DNA of 64,000 nt, taken from Nocardioides antri (GTDB lineage Bacteria; Actinomycetota; Actinomycetes; Propionibacteriales; Nocardioidaceae). The notes beneath the pieces were generated by a model that ran no database searches, was not told the origin of the DNA, and saw only the letters and a program-made list of their open reading frames with translations. The stretch spans positions 62,001 to 126,000 of the forward strand of contig NZ_VUJW01000003.1 in NCBI RefSeq assembly GCF_008373765.1. Direction: 5' to 3'. Position numbers and translations under genes: made by a program. This document shows, in pieces, positions 45,263 to 54,333 of this stretch. How positions within the stretch are numbered: the stretch's first letter is position 1; every line of letters begins with the position of its first letter.

Positions 45263-46942
45263 ATGACCCCCGACCTCGACGTCCTGCTGACCCGCGCCCG
45301 CACCTGGCTGGCCGAGGACCCCGACAAGCAGACGCGCGCCGAGCTGGAGGACCTGGTGGCGCGGGTCGCCGACGACGCGGCGCCGGAGGCGGTCGCCGAG
45401 CTCGCCGATCGCTTCCGCGGCACGCTCGAGTTCGGTACGGCGGGCCTGCGGGGCGCCCTCGGAGCCGGTCCCAACCGGATGAACCGGGTGGTCGTGATCC
45501 GGGCCGCGGCCGGGCTGGCGTCGTACCTCCGCGACAACGGGGCGACGGCCGGCAGCACGGTCGTGATCGGCTACGACGCCCGGCACAACTCCGACGTCTT
45601 CGCGCAGGACACGGCCGAGGTGATGAGCGGTGCCGGCCTGACCCCGCTGCTGCTCCCCCGGCCGCTGCCGACTCCGCTGCTGGCCTACGCGATCCGGGAG
45701 CTCGGGTGCGTCGCCGGGATCATGGTGACGGCGAGCCACAACCCGCCGCAGGACAACGGCTACAAGGTCTACTTGGGCGACGGCAGCCAGATCGTGCCGC
45801 CGGCGGACACCGAGATCGCCGCCCGGATCGCCGCGATCGGGACGCTGACCTCGGTGCCGCGCGAGCCGATCGGGACGACCGGCGGCCGCGTGCTCGGCGA
45901 GGACATCGTCGACTCCTACCTCGACACCGTCGCCGGCCTCGCCGGCGACGGCCCCCGAGACCTCGACGTCGTCTACACGCCGTTGCACGGCGTGGGCGGG
46001 ACGTCGGTCGTCCAGGTGCTGGAGACGGCCGGCTTCACTGCGCCGCAGGTGGTCGAGGCGCAGGAGCACCCCGACGCCGACTTCCCGACCGTCGCGTTCC
46101 CCAACCCGGAGGAGCCCGGCGCGATGGACCTCGCGATCGCGCTCGCGGAGCGGACGGATGCCGACATCGTCGTCGCCAACGACCCCGACGCCGACCGCTG
46201 CGCCGCCGCGGTGCCGGTCGCCGACGGCTGGCGGATGCTGCGCGGTGACGAGGTGGGCGCGCTGCTGGCGTCCCACCTGCTCGCCAGGGGCCGGCAGGGC
46301 ACCTACGCGACGTCGATCGTGTCGTCCTCCCTGCTCGGCAAGCTCGCTGCCGCCGCCGGGCAGGACTACGTCGAGACGCTCACCGGCTTCAAGTGGATCG
46401 GCCGCCTTCCCGGGCTCGCGTTCGGCTACGAGGAGGCGCTCGGCTACTGCGTCGACCCCGAGCACGTGGCCGACAAGGACGGCGTCTCGGCCCTGCTCCT
46501 CCTGTGCGAGCTCGCCGCGGAGGCCAAGGCGGTCGGGCGGGGGCTCCCGGACCTCCTCGACGACATCGCGATCGAGCACGGGCTCCACGCCACCGACCAG
46601 GTGTCGGTCCGGGTCACCGACCTCGGCCAGATCGCCGCCGCGATGACCCTGCTGCGCGCGACCCCGCCGACCGCGCTCGGCGGGCTCGCCGTCGAGCGTG
46701 CCGAGGACCTGACCGTCGGCGTCGGGGGCCTCCCGCCGACCGACGGCCTGCGCTACTACCTGGCCGACGGCGCCCGGGTGATCGTGCGGCCGAGCGGCAC
46801 CGAGCCCAAGCTCAAGTGCTACCTCGAGGTCGTGGTCCCCGTCGCCGACCGCGACGTGGCCGCGGCGCGCGCAGCCGCTGCCGGGACGCTCGCTGCGATG
46901 AAGGCCGACTTCGCGGCTGCTGCGGGGATCCAGCCCGTCTAG
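45263..46942 (+). CDS. Phosphohexomutase/phosphopentomutase family protein
   Basis: A 559-residue alpha-D-phosphohexomutase. The active serine is in TASHNPPQDNGYK (about residue 160), the metal loop is NDPDADRC, and the phosphate-binding loop is near the end (VRPSGTEPKLKCY). PMM/PGM2-type members also turn ribose-1- or deoxyribose-1-phosphate into the 5-phosphate. That activity is plausible here because PNP, deoC and adenosine deaminase are neighbours. The true sugar preference cannot be read. The stop overlaps the convergent PH-like gene by 4 bases. Confidence 0.88.
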   Translation: MTPDLDVLLTRARTWLAEDPDKQTRAELEDLVARVADDAAPEAVAELADRFRGTLEFGTAGLRGALGAGPNRMNRVVVIRAAAGLASYLRDNGATAGSTVVIGYDARHNSDVFAQDTAEVMSGAGLTPLLLPRPLPTPLLAYAIRELGCVAGIMVTASHNPPQDNGYKVYLGDGSQIVPPADTEIAARIAAIGTLTSVPREPIGTTGGRVLGEDIVDSYLDTVAGLAGDGPRDLDVVYTPLHGVGGTSVVQVLETAGFTAPQVVEAQEHPDADFPTVAFPNPEEPGAMDLAIALAERTDADIVVANDPDADRCAAAVPVADGWRMLRGDEVGALLASHLLARGRQGTYATSIVSSSLLGKLAAAAGQDYVETLTGFKWIGRLPGLAFGYEEALGYCVDPEHVADKDGVSALLLLCELAAEAKAVGRGLPDLLDDIAIEHGLHATDQVSVRVTDLGQIAAAMTLLRATPPTALGGLAVERAEDLTVGVGGLPPTDGLRYYLADGARVIVRPSGTEPKLKCYLEVVVPVADRDVAAARAAAAGTLAAMKADFAAAAGIQPV

Positions 46943-47526
46943 ACGAGCAGCGTGACGACGAGCGCGACCACGAACGCGGCCAGCAGGCCGATCTCGACCC
47001 ACGCCGGCTCGCGTCGTACGTCGGCACCGAGCGCCTCCTGCTCCTCGGAGTAGTGCGCGATGCCCTGCCGGGTCCGGGCATCCTCGGCCAGCTTGAGGAT
47101 GCGGTGCTCCACGAAGCCGCCGTACGACAGGTCGGCGATGTCGTCGATGTCGCCACCGCGCCGGTCGTCGCGCAGCGCCTGGCGACGGCTGCGGCCGATG
47201 CCGGAGCTGGTGTAGCGGCGCGCCCCGACCTGCACGACGAGCCACTGGCGGACCGCGACCTGCTCGATCGCCGCGAGCGGCAGGCGCACGGTGGTGAACG
47301 GGTTGCACAGCACCAGCCGGTCGTCCTCCACCCCCACCGACGGCCGGACCAGCATCGCCCAGAGCAGGAGGCCGACCACGCCGCAGACGGCGTACGCCGC
47401 AGGGTGGTAGGGGTCGGCGACGCCGGACGCTCCGACCACCACGACGACAGCCACGATGGCCAGGCCGATGATGCCGAGGACCCGGCTGCCCCAGGCCGTG
47501 AACCGCTCGGTTCCGTCGTCAGCCAC
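46939..47526 (-). CDS. Membrane protein with PH-like domain
   Basis: A 195-residue protein with two N-terminal helices (about residues 15-60), a small PH-like sheet domain (VGVEDDRLVLCNPFTTVRLPLAAIEQV), a polar region and a C-terminal membrane helix. It resembles the short actinobacterial bPH6-type proteins of unknown function. It lies between the mutase and deoC but on the opposite strand. The start ATG at 47526 has no obvious ribosome site. Confidence 0.65.
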   Translation of the reverse strand: MADDGTERFTAWGSRVLGIIGLAIVAVVVVVGASGVADPYHPAAYAVCGVVGLLLWAMLVRPSVGVEDDRLVLCNPFTTVRLPLAAIEQVAVRQWLVVQVGARRYTSSGIGRSRRQALRDDRRGGDIDDIADLSYGGFVEHRILKLAEDARTRQGIAHYSEEQEALGADVRREPAWVEIGLLAAFVVALVVTLLV

Positions 47527-47578
47527 TTCGCTCCCTCGCTGGTTATCGACGGGTTGGGTCTGCGCAACTTCCCAACCC

Positions 47579-47584
47579 TATGCT
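47579..47584 (+). promoter_or_regulatory. -10 box of deoC
   Basis: TATGCT lies 6 bases before the ATG at 47591. GGGAGG directly before the ATG looks like a Shine-Dalgarno, but it abuts the start, so leaderless initiation is more likely. Confidence 0.4.
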
Positions 47585-47590
47585 GGGAGG

Positions 47591-48574
47591 ATGTCAGCCA
47601 CCGCCTCCACGCAGTCGTCCGAGGGCCTCGGGGCCTACGCCGACGTCACCGCCAGCGAGGCCTCCCTCCGCCGGTTCCTGCACGGCCTTCCCGGCGTCGA
47701 CCAGGTCGGTGCCGAGGCGCGCGCAGCCGCGCTCGGGACCCGCTCGATCAAGACCACCGCGAAGGCCTACGCGCTGGACCTCGCGATCTCGATGGTGGAC
47801 CTCACCACCCTCGAGGGACAGGACACCCCGGGCAAGGTCCGGGCCCTCGCCAACAAGGCGCTGCGGCCCGACCCCAGCGATCCCTCGTGCCCGTCGGCCG
47901 CCGCCGTCTGCGTCTACGGCGACCTGGTCGGCGACGTGAAGGAGATCGTCGGCGACCGTGTCAACGTGGCCGCCGTCGCCACCGCGTTCCCCAGCGGTCG
48001 TGCCGCTCTCGACGTCAAGCTCGCCGACACCCGCGACGCGGTCGAGGCCGGCGCCGACGAGATCGACATGGTCATCGACCGCGGGGCGTTCCTCGCCGGC
48101 CACTACCTCCAGGTCTTCGAGGAGATCGTCGCCGTCAAGGAGGCCTGCCGGCGGCCGGACGGCAGCCACGCCCACCTGAAGGTGATCTTCGAGACCGGTG
48201 AGCTCCAGACCTACGACAACGTGCGTCGCGCGTCGTGGCTCGCGATGCTCGCCGGCTCCGACTTCATCAAGACGTCGACCGGCAAGGTGCAGCCCGCCGC
48301 AACCCTGCCCGTCACCCTGGTGATGCTCGAGGCCGTCCGCGACTTCCGCGAGGCCACCGGCGTGCAGATCGGCGTCAAGCCGGCCGGCGGCATCCGCACG
48401 GCGAAGGACGCCATCAAGTACCTCGTGATGGTCAACGAGATCACCGGCCCCGACTGGCTCACTCCGGACTGGTTCCGGTTCGGCGCCTCCACTCTGCTCA
48501 ACGACCTGCTGATGCAGCGCACCAAGATGGCCACCGGCCGCTACAGCGGCCCCGACTACTTCACTCTCGACTGA
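47591..48574 (+). CDS. deoC: Deoxyribose-phosphate aldolase
   Basis: A 327-residue class I aldolase that splits deoxyribose-5-phosphate into acetaldehyde and glyceraldehyde-3-phosphate. The Schiff-base Lys lies in DFIKTSTGKVQPAAT. Other family signs are AVATAFPSGRAALDVKL, EIDMVIDRGAF and GVKPAGGIRTAKDA with the second active Lys. The N-terminal extension of about 60 residues is seen in the longer actinobacterial form. It is followed by two aldehyde dehydrogenase genes that would oxidise the acetaldehyde. Confidence 0.95.
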   Translation: MSATASTQSSEGLGAYADVTASEASLRRFLHGLPGVDQVGAEARAAALGTRSIKTTAKAYALDLAISMVDLTTLEGQDTPGKVRALANKALRPDPSDPSCPSAAAVCVYGDLVGDVKEIVGDRVNVAAVATAFPSGRAALDVKLADTRDAVEAGADEIDMVIDRGAFLAGHYLQVFEEIVAVKEACRRPDGSHAHLKVIFETGELQTYDNVRRASWLAMLAGSDFIKTSTGKVQPAATLPVTLVMLEAVRDFREATGVQIGVKPAGGIRTAKDAIKYLVMVNEITGPDWLTPDWFRFGASTLLNDLLMQRTKMATGRYSGPDYFTLD

Positions 48575-48584
48575 GGGGACCGAC

Positions 48585-50048
48585 ATGGTTTCGACAGGCA
48601 CCACCACCGGGTCACCCATCTTCGACTACGCCCCCGCACCCGAGTCGCGGGCGATCGTCGACATCAAGCCGTCCTACGGCCTCTTCATCGACGGGGAGTT
48701 CGTCGACGGCCACGGCCACTCCTTCAAGACGATCAACCCGGCCACCGAGGAGACCCTCGCCGAGGTCGCGGAGGCCGACGAGGCCGACGTCGACCGCGCG
48801 GTGAAGGCCGCCCGGCGGGCGTTCCGCGGCTGGTCGCGGATGCCCGGCAAGGAGCGCGCCAAGTACCTCTACCGGATCGCCCGCATCATCCAGGAGCGCA
48901 GCCGCGAGCTCGCCGTGCTCGAGTCGATCGACAACGGCAAGCCGATCAAGGAGAGCCGCGACGTCGACGTACCCATCATGGCGGCGCACTTCTTCTACCA
49001 CGCCGGCTGGGCCGACAAGCTGGAGTACGCCGGGCTGGGGCCCAACCCGCAGCCGCTCGGCGTCGCTGCCCAGGTGATCCCGTGGAACTTCCCGCTGCTG
49101 ATGCTCGCGTGGAAGATCGCTCCCGCGCTCGCCTGCGGTAACACCGTGGTGCTCAAACCCGCCGAGACCACCCCGCTGACCGCTCTCCTCTTCGCGGAGA
49201 TCTGCCAGCAGGCCGACCTGCCGCCCGGCGTCGTCAACTTCGTCACCGGGGCCGGTGACACCGGCCAGACGCTCGTCTCCCACCCCGACGTCGACAAGGT
49301 CGCGTTCACGGGCTCGACGGCCGTCGGCAAGGCGATCGCCCGGTCCATCGCCGGCACCGACAAGAAGGCCACCCTCGAGCTCGGCGGCAAGGCCGCCAAC
49401 ATCGTGTTCGACGACGCACCCATCGACCAGGCGATCGAGGGCATCGTCAGCGGGATCTTCTTCAACCAGGGTCACGTCTGCTGCGCGGGGTCGCGGCTGC
49501 TGCTGCAGGAGTCGATCGCCGAGGAGGCGATGGCCAAGCTCAAGCGTCGGATGAGCACGCTGCGGGTCGGCGACCCGCTCGACAAGAACACCGACATCGG
49601 CGCGATCAACTCCGCCGCACAGCTGGCCCGGATCCGCGCGCTCGCAGAGATCGGCGAGGACGAGGGCGCCGAGCGCTGGTCGCCGCCGTGCGAGCTCCCC
49701 TCGTCGGGCTACTGGTTCCCGCCGACGGTCTTCACCGGCGTCTCCCAGGCCCACCGGATCGCCCGCGAGGAGATCTTCGGACCGGTGCTGTCCGTGCTGA
49801 CGTTCCGGACCCCGGCCGAGGCGGTGGAGAAGGCCAACAACACGCCGTACGGGCTGTCCGCCGGCGTCTGGACCGACAAGGGCTCGCGGATCCTCTTCAT
49901 GGCCGACAAGCTCAGGGCCGGCGTCGTCTGGGCCAACACGTTCAACAAGTTCGACCCGGCCAGCCCGTTCGGCGGCTACAAGGAGTCGGGCTACGGCCGC
50001 GAGGGCGGCCGCCAGGGTTTGGCCGGCTACCTGAAGGCTGGTGCGTGA
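48585..50048 (+). CDS. Aldehyde dehydrogenase, full length
   Basis: A 487-residue NAD(P)-dependent aldehyde dehydrogenase with all key residues: catalytic Cys in FFNQGHVCCAGSRLL (about residue 300), Glu in LELGGKAANIV, and the cofactor motif AFTGSTAVGK. Being directly after deoC it probably oxidises acetaldehyde from deoxyribose breakdown to acetate. The ATG at 48585 follows a GAGGGGACC site. The stop shares one base with the next ATG (TGATG), coupling it to a truncated homolog. Confidence 0.92.
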   Translation: MVSTGTTTGSPIFDYAPAPESRAIVDIKPSYGLFIDGEFVDGHGHSFKTINPATEETLAEVAEADEADVDRAVKAARRAFRGWSRMPGKERAKYLYRIARIIQERSRELAVLESIDNGKPIKESRDVDVPIMAAHFFYHAGWADKLEYAGLGPNPQPLGVAAQVIPWNFPLLMLAWKIAPALACGNTVVLKPAETTPLTALLFAEICQQADLPPGVVNFVTGAGDTGQTLVSHPDVDKVAFTGSTAVGKAIARSIAGTDKKATLELGGKAANIVFDDAPIDQAIEGIVSGIFFNQGHVCCAGSRLLLQESIAEEAMAKLKRRMSTLRVGDPLDKNTDIGAINSAAQLARIRALAEIGEDEGAERWSPPCELPSSGYWFPPTVFTGVSQAHRIAREEIFGPVLSVLTFRTPAEAVEKANNTPYGLSAGVWTDKGSRILFMADKLRAGVVWANTFNKFDPASPFGGYKESGYGREGGRQGLAGYLKAGA

Positions 50049-50923
50049 TGGCTGCGTCGAGGCTCGAGGTCCGGAAGACCTACAAGCTCTACATCGGCGG
50101 GGCGTTCCCGCGGTCCGAGTCGGGTCACTCCTACGAGGTTCACGACAGCAAGGGGAAGTTCGTGGCCAACGCCGCCAAGGCGTCGCGCAAGGACGTGCGG
50201 GACGCGGTCGTCGCCGCGCGCAAGGCGTTCCCGGGCTGGGCGGGGCGCACGGCCTACAACCGCGGCCAGATCCTCTACCGGATCGCCGAGGTGATGGAGG
50301 ACCGGCGGCCGCAGTTCGTCCAGGCTGTGCAGCAGTCCGAGGGCGGCAGCGCCGCCCAGGCCGGCCGCCAGGTCGACGAGGCCATCGACCGGCTGGTCTG
50401 GTACGCCGGCTGGGCCGACAAGCTCGCCCAGGTCGCCGGCAACGCCAACCCCGTCGCCGGCCCCTTCTTCAACCACTCCGCGCCCGAGCCGACCGGCGTC
50501 GTCGGTGTGCTCGCGCCACAGTCGTCGTCCCTGCTCGGCCTGGTCAGCGTGGTCGCACCGGTGGTCGTCACCGGCAACACGACGGTCGTCGTGTCGTCGT
50601 ACTCCCGGCCGCTGCCGGCTGTCACTTTCGCCGAGGTGCTGGCCACCTCCGACGTCCCCGGCGGCGTGGTCAACCTGCTGACCGGCGACGCCGCGACCCT
50701 GGGGCCGTGGCTGGCGGCGCACATGGACGTCAACGCCATCGACGTCACCGGTGTCGCCGGTGACCTCGACACCGCCACCGCGCTCGAGGTGGCGGCGGCC
50801 GACAACCTCAAGCGCGTACGCCGCGCACCCGCTGCCGAGCCGGACTGGACCGCCGTCCCGGCCCTGACGACGATGACCGACTTCCTCGAGACCAAGACGG
50901 TCTGGCACCCGATCGGCGTCTGA
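50048..50923 (+). CDS. Truncated aldehyde dehydrogenase homolog without catalytic residues
   Basis: A 291-residue protein that matches the N-terminal cofactor-binding half of aldehyde dehydrogenases (YIGGAFPRSESGHSYEVHD, PTGVVGVLAPQSSSLLGLV, GGVVNLLTGD). It ends before the catalytic Cys and the Glu region, where the partner reads LELGGK. It is not a broken gene: it has a normal stop, normal codon use and tight coupling to the full-length enzyme. It probably forms a mixed complex with that enzyme, like the inactive second domain of the fused ALDH16 family; this is inference. Confidence 0.8.
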   Translation: MAASRLEVRKTYKLYIGGAFPRSESGHSYEVHDSKGKFVANAAKASRKDVRDAVVAARKAFPGWAGRTAYNRGQILYRIAEVMEDRRPQFVQAVQQSEGGSAAQAGRQVDEAIDRLVWYAGWADKLAQVAGNANPVAGPFFNHSAPEPTGVVGVLAPQSSSLLGLVSVVAPVVVTGNTTVVVSSYSRPLPAVTFAEVLATSDVPGGVVNLLTGDAATLGPWLAAHMDVNAIDVTGVAGDLDTATALEVAAADNLKRVRRAPAAEPDWTAVPALTTMTDFLETKTVWHPIGV

Positions 50924-50953
50924 CTCCAACCAGGTGACATGGGCCCCAACGAC

Positions 50954-50959
50954 TAGGCT
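50954..50959 (+). promoter_or_regulatory. -10 box of leaderless kinase-like gene
   Basis: TAGGCT lies 6 bases before the ATG at 50966. Confidence 0.45.
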
Positions 50960-50965
50960 GGGCGG

Positions 50966-51601
50966 ATGCCCGCCCGTGTCATCGTGCTCGCCGGCCCGTC
51001 CGGCGCCGGGAAGTCTCGACTGGCGGAGCGGCTGCGGGAGCGGTTCGGCTGGCCGACGCTGAGGCTCGACGACTTCTACCGCGACGGCGACGAGGAAGGG
51101 CTGCCGCGCATCGAGGACGGCGCGAACGCTGGGCTCGTCGACTGGGACCACTCCGGCACCTGGCACCAGGACGACGCCGTCGCCGCGCTGGTCGAGCTGT
51201 GCCGTGCCGGTGCGGCCGACGTGCCCGTCTACTCGATCGCCGAGAGCCGTCGCACCGCAGCGCAGCGGCTCGACCTCGACGGCGCCGAGGTCTTCTGCGC
51301 GGAGGGCATCTTCGCGCCCGCCGTCGTGGAGGCGTGCCGGGAGGCCGGGGTCCTCGAGGCGGCGTACTGCATCACCCAGCACCGTGCGGTCACCTTCTGG
51401 CGCCGCCTCACCCGCGACCTGCGCGAGCACCGCAAGCCGCCGCTGGTCCTGGTGCGGCGCGGACTTGCCCTGGCCCGGGGACAACGGGAGGTCGTGCGGC
51501 GTGCCGTCGCGGTCGGTTGCACGGTGGCCACGGGCGACGCGGCGTACGACGAGATCGTGGCGCGTCAGGCCCGGAACGACCAGCGTGGACTGGCCCGCTG
51601 A
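50966..51601 (+). CDS. Uridine kinase-like P-loop protein
   Basis: A 211-residue P-loop kinase with Walker A GPSGAGKS (residues 10-17), a RLDDFYRDGD segment and a VDWDHSGTWHQDD motif as in uridine kinase/phosphoribulokinase-type enzymes. It probably phosphorylates a nucleoside or related sugar, in keeping with the nucleoside genes around it. The substrate is not proven. It is leaderless from the ATG at 50966. Its 3' end overlaps the next gene by 17 bases. Confidence 0.8.
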   Translation: MPARVIVLAGPSGAGKSRLAERLRERFGWPTLRLDDFYRDGDEEGLPRIEDGANAGLVDWDHSGTWHQDDAVAALVELCRAGAADVPVYSIAESRRTAAQRLDLDGAEVFCAEGIFAPAVVEACREAGVLEAAYCITQHRAVTFWRRLTRDLREHRKPPLVLVRRGLALARGQREVVRRAVAVGCTVATGDAAYDEIVARQARNDQRGLAR

Positions 51602-52112
51602 CGTCCGGCCGGCTTCGCTGAAGCAGCCCGACCGCGTCTCGTGCGGGCCGACCAGCGTGGTCGCGGCACGGATGCTGCTCGAACCCGGCTGGCGCCCTGC
51701 CGACCTGACCAGCGAGATCGCACGCACCCATCGCCGGCTCACGTCGTCGCGCAGCGACCGCGACCGGTTCCACGCACCCTGGCCGCGTCGCCTGGGCACG
51801 CCGCCGTGGGCCGTCGCCAACGCACTGACCGCGCTCACCGGCGAGCGGATCGCGACCGTGAACGCCCGTCCCCGACCGCACGTCGGCTACGACGTGCTGA
51901 CCGAGCAGGCCCGGACCCGGCCCGTCGCCGTCTACCTCGGCAACCGCTGGCTCCCCCGCCACGTCGTGCTCGCCTTCGCCGCCGACCCCACGGGCGCCGC
52001 CGTACGCCTCTTCGACCCCGCCGGGGGCGCCCTGGCAACCGTCCCCGCCGACCGCTGGCGCGAGCACAAGGTCGGCGTCGCCGGGTGGAACTACCTCTGG
52101 TTCGTCGTCTAG
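51585..52112 (+). CDS. Papain-like (C39-type fold) cysteine peptidase-like protein
   Basis: A 175-residue protein with a peptidase-C39-like set of residues: Cys20 in [13 protein letters not shown], His in LPRHVVLAF (about residue 128), and Asp in RLFDPAGG. No signal peptide and no membrane helix are visible. The GTG at 51585 lies inside the kinase gene; there is no other start before the conserved Cys. Its target is unknown. The 3' end overlaps the convergent adenosine deaminase gene by 4 bases. Confidence 0.65.
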   Translation: MDWPADVRPASLKQPDRVSCGPTSVVAARMLLEPGWRPADLTSEIARTHRRLTSSRSDRDRFHAPWPRRLGTPPWAVANALTALTGERIATVNARPRPHVGYDVLTEQARTRPVAVYLGNRWLPRHVVLAFAADPTGAAVRLFDPAGGALATVPADRWREHKVGVAGWNYLWFVV

Positions 52113-53206
52113 CGGCGCTCGGCGTACCAGGGCTTGATGGTCTCCATGATCAGGCGGTAGCGCTCGTCGTAGGGCAGGAAGGCGGACTTCATCGCGTTGA
52201 CGGTGAGCCACTCGACCTTGTCGAGCCCCCAGCCGAACGCTTCGCAGAGCAACCGGAACTCCTCGGTCATCGAGGTGCGGCTCATCAGCCGGTTGTCGGT
52301 GTTGACGGTGACCCGGAACCGCAGGTCGGTGAGCAGGCCGATCGGGTGCGTCGCGATGGACTCGGCGGCGCCGGTCTGCACGTTGGAGGACGGGCACATC
52401 TCGAGCGGGATCCGCTTGTCCCGGATGTACGACGCCAGCAGGCCCAGCTCGGCTCGAACAGGGGCGCCGTCCCCGGCCGCCTCCTTGACATGGATGTCGT
52501 CGATGATCCGCACGCCGTGACCGAGCCGGTCGGCGCCGCACCACTGGACCGCCTCCCAGATGGAGGGCAGTCCGAACGCCTCACCGGCGTGGCAGGTGGC
52601 GTGCCCGTTCTCCTGGCGGACGTAGTCGAACGCGTCGAGGAACCGGGTGGGCGGGTAGCCCGCCTCGGGGCCGGCGATGTCGAAGCCCGCCACCCCGCGG
52701 TCGCGCGCCGCGATCGCGAGCTCGGCGATCTCCAGCGACGGCGCAGCCTGCCGCATCGCCGTCAGCAGCTGTCGTACGACGATCCGGCCGCCGCTCGCCT
52801 CGATCCCCTGGTCGAAGCCCTCCTGCACGGCGGCGACGACCTCGGTCAGGGTGAGGCCACCCTGGACGTGGAGCTCGGGTGCGTAGCGGATCTCGGCGTA
52901 GACGACACCGTCCGCGGCAAGGTCCTCGGCGCACTCCCGCGCGACCCGGGTCAGCGCGTCGGCCGACTGCATCACGCCGACGGTGTGCTCGAACGTCTCG
53001 AGGTAGCGCACCAGCGAGCCGGAGTCCGCGGACTCGGCGAACCAGACGGCGAGCTCGTCGGCGTCGTTCGTCGGCAGCTCGTGGCCCGCCTCGGCGGCGA
53101 GGTCGACGATCGTCGCGGGGCGTAGCCCACCGTCGAGGTGATCGTGGAGCAGAACCTTCGGCGCGGACCTCAGCTCTTCGACGGGGGGCACGCGTGTAGG
53201 TTCCAT
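52109..53206 (-). CDS. add: Adenosine deaminase
   Basis: A 365-residue zinc enzyme that converts (deoxy)adenosine to (deoxy)inosine. The zinc ligands and active site are all visible: [34 protein letters not shown] and VTVNTDN. The product feeds the phosphorylase at 39012. Two ATGs are possible (53206 and 53215). A GGTGGA site favours 53215, while MEPTRVPP fits the family better; I give the shorter form. It is divergent from the MaoC gene across about 40 bases. Confidence 0.92.
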   Translation of the reverse strand: MEPTRVPPVEELRSAPKVLLHDHLDGGLRPATIVDLAAEAGHELPTNDADELAVWFAESADSGSLVRYLETFEHTVGVMQSADALTRVARECAEDLAADGVVYAEIRYAPELHVQGGLTLTEVVAAVQEGFDQGIEASGGRIVVRQLLTAMRQAAPSLEIAELAIAARDRGVAGFDIAGPEAGYPPTRFLDAFDYVRQENGHATCHAGEAFGLPSIWEAVQWCGADRLGHGVRIIDDIHVKEAAGDGAPVRAELGLLASYIRDKRIPLEMCPSSNVQTGAAESIATHPIGLLTDLRFRVTVNTDNRLMSRTSMTEEFRLLCEAFGWGLDKVEWLTVNAMKSAFLPYDERYRLIMETIKPWYAERR

Positions 53207-53254
53207 GCCGAGCATTGTTCCACCGGGTCAAATACCGCACGAAGGAGACGATGG

Positions 53255-53710
53255 ATGCGGGTCTTCACGACGTTCGAGGAGCTCGAGGCCGCTGCAGGCG
53301 AGCACATCGGCACGAGCGACTGGGTCACGATCGACCAGCGTCGCGTCAACCAGTTCGCGGACGCCACGGGGGACCACCAGTGGATCCACGTCGACGTGGA
53401 GCGCGCGAAGCAGGGACCCTTCGGCGGCACGATCGCGCACGGCTACCTCACGCTGGCCCTGATCCCCTGGCTCGGCAGCGAGGTCTTCAAGCTCGCCACG
53501 CCCGGCGCGAAGCTCAACTACGGCGTCAACAAGGTCCGGTTCCCCTCCCCGCTCCTCGTCGGCTCCCGGATCCGCGACCACCTGGTGGTCACGAGCGTGA
53601 CCGACATCCCGACCGGCAAGCAGATGACCGTCCAGCACACGATCGAGATCGAGGGCCAGGACAAGCCGGCCTGCGTCGCCGAGACGGTTGTCCTGCTGCT
53701 GCCGAGCTGA
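53255..53710 (+). CDS. MaoC-family dehydratase (hotdog fold)
   Basis: A 151-residue R-type enoyl hydratase-like protein with the signature FADATGDHQWIHVDVERAK, where Asp and His are the catalytic pair, and a GGTIAHGYLTLAL helix. Such proteins hydrate enoyl-CoA in fatty-acid or polyester metabolism; the substrate is unknown. The start ATG at 53255 is set by GGAG at 53244-53247, 7 bases away. The ATG at 53251 is out of frame. Confidence 0.88.
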   Translation: MRVFTTFEELEAAAGEHIGTSDWVTIDQRRVNQFADATGDHQWIHVDVERAKQGPFGGTIAHGYLTLALIPWLGSEVFKLATPGAKLNYGVNKVRFPSPLLVGSRIRDHLVVTSVTDIPTGKQMTVQHTIEIEGQDKPACVAETVVLLLPS

Positions 53711-53724
53711 CCGGCCGCAGCCGG

Positions 53725-54333
53725 TCAGGCCGGGCGCGACCGGTCGCGGCGGGTGATCGACGCCCATTCGCCCCACGCCGGCACCGGCTCCCAGTGGGTG
53801 GAGAAGTCCCCGTTCCGGAAGTCGGTCCGCGACATCTCCTTGGTTCCGTCGGCCAACCTTCTCGCCGTCGTGACCGAGCTCGTGCCCTCGGGCGCGAAGC
53901 CGTGGGTGGTGAGGGTCTCCCATGACGTGGACTCGTGGTACCGGGTCGCGTCGGGATAGTCGTACTCCGCAACCTGGGTCAGGAACAGGCGACCGTCGCT
54001 CATCAGCTCGAACCGATAGCTGGCGTCGACGCTCCCCCAGAAGTCGAAGAAGTCGACGAGCACGACATCGGGCTGGTCGGGCAGCCGGACCGACCGACGC
54101 AGGTCTGCGTACAGGAACCACTGCACCGGATCGCCGCCGTCGTCCTCCGCGTCGAAGTCCGGGTTGACGTCCGGGTGGTACGTCGCCACCTCGCCCTCGG
54201 CCAGCACCACCGAGATCTCTCCTCCGGCCTCGTAGACGGCGCGCGCTTCCTCCTCGGTCATCGGAACGCTGAGGAACTTGTGCTCCTCGTTCCACCACTC
54301 ACCAAAGAACAGCTTCGCCATCAGCCCGGTCAC
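53725..54333 (-). CDS. Probable immunity protein for the adjacent polymorphic toxin
   Basis: A 202-residue acidic, soluble protein with no recognised family. It is rich in aromatic and acidic residues (FFGEWWNEEHKF, DVVLVDFFDFWGSVDASYRFELMSDG), as many immunity proteins are. Its GTG start overlaps the toxin stop by 4 bases (GTGA). An ATG at 54321 (MAKLFF) may be the true start and would give 198 residues. Position and coupling directly after a nuclease-tipped toxin are the reasons for the call. It is the last gene of the long minus-strand run. Confidence 0.6.
   Translation of the reverse strand: MTGLMAKLFFGEWWNEEHKFLSVPMTEEEARAVYEAGGEISVVLAEGEVATYHPDVNPDFDAEDDGGDPVQWFLYADLRRSVRLPDQPDVVLVDFFDFWGSVDASYRFELMSDGRLFLTQVAEYDYPDATRYHESTSWETLTTHGFAPEGTSSVTTARRLADGTKEMSRTDFRNGDFSTHWEPVPAWGEWASITRRDRSRPA

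Noticed and set aside
53170-53251. Upstream start for the MaoC gene at 53138
   Set aside because: It would overlap the divergent deaminase, and the added residues are unlike the family; the ribosome site favours 53255.
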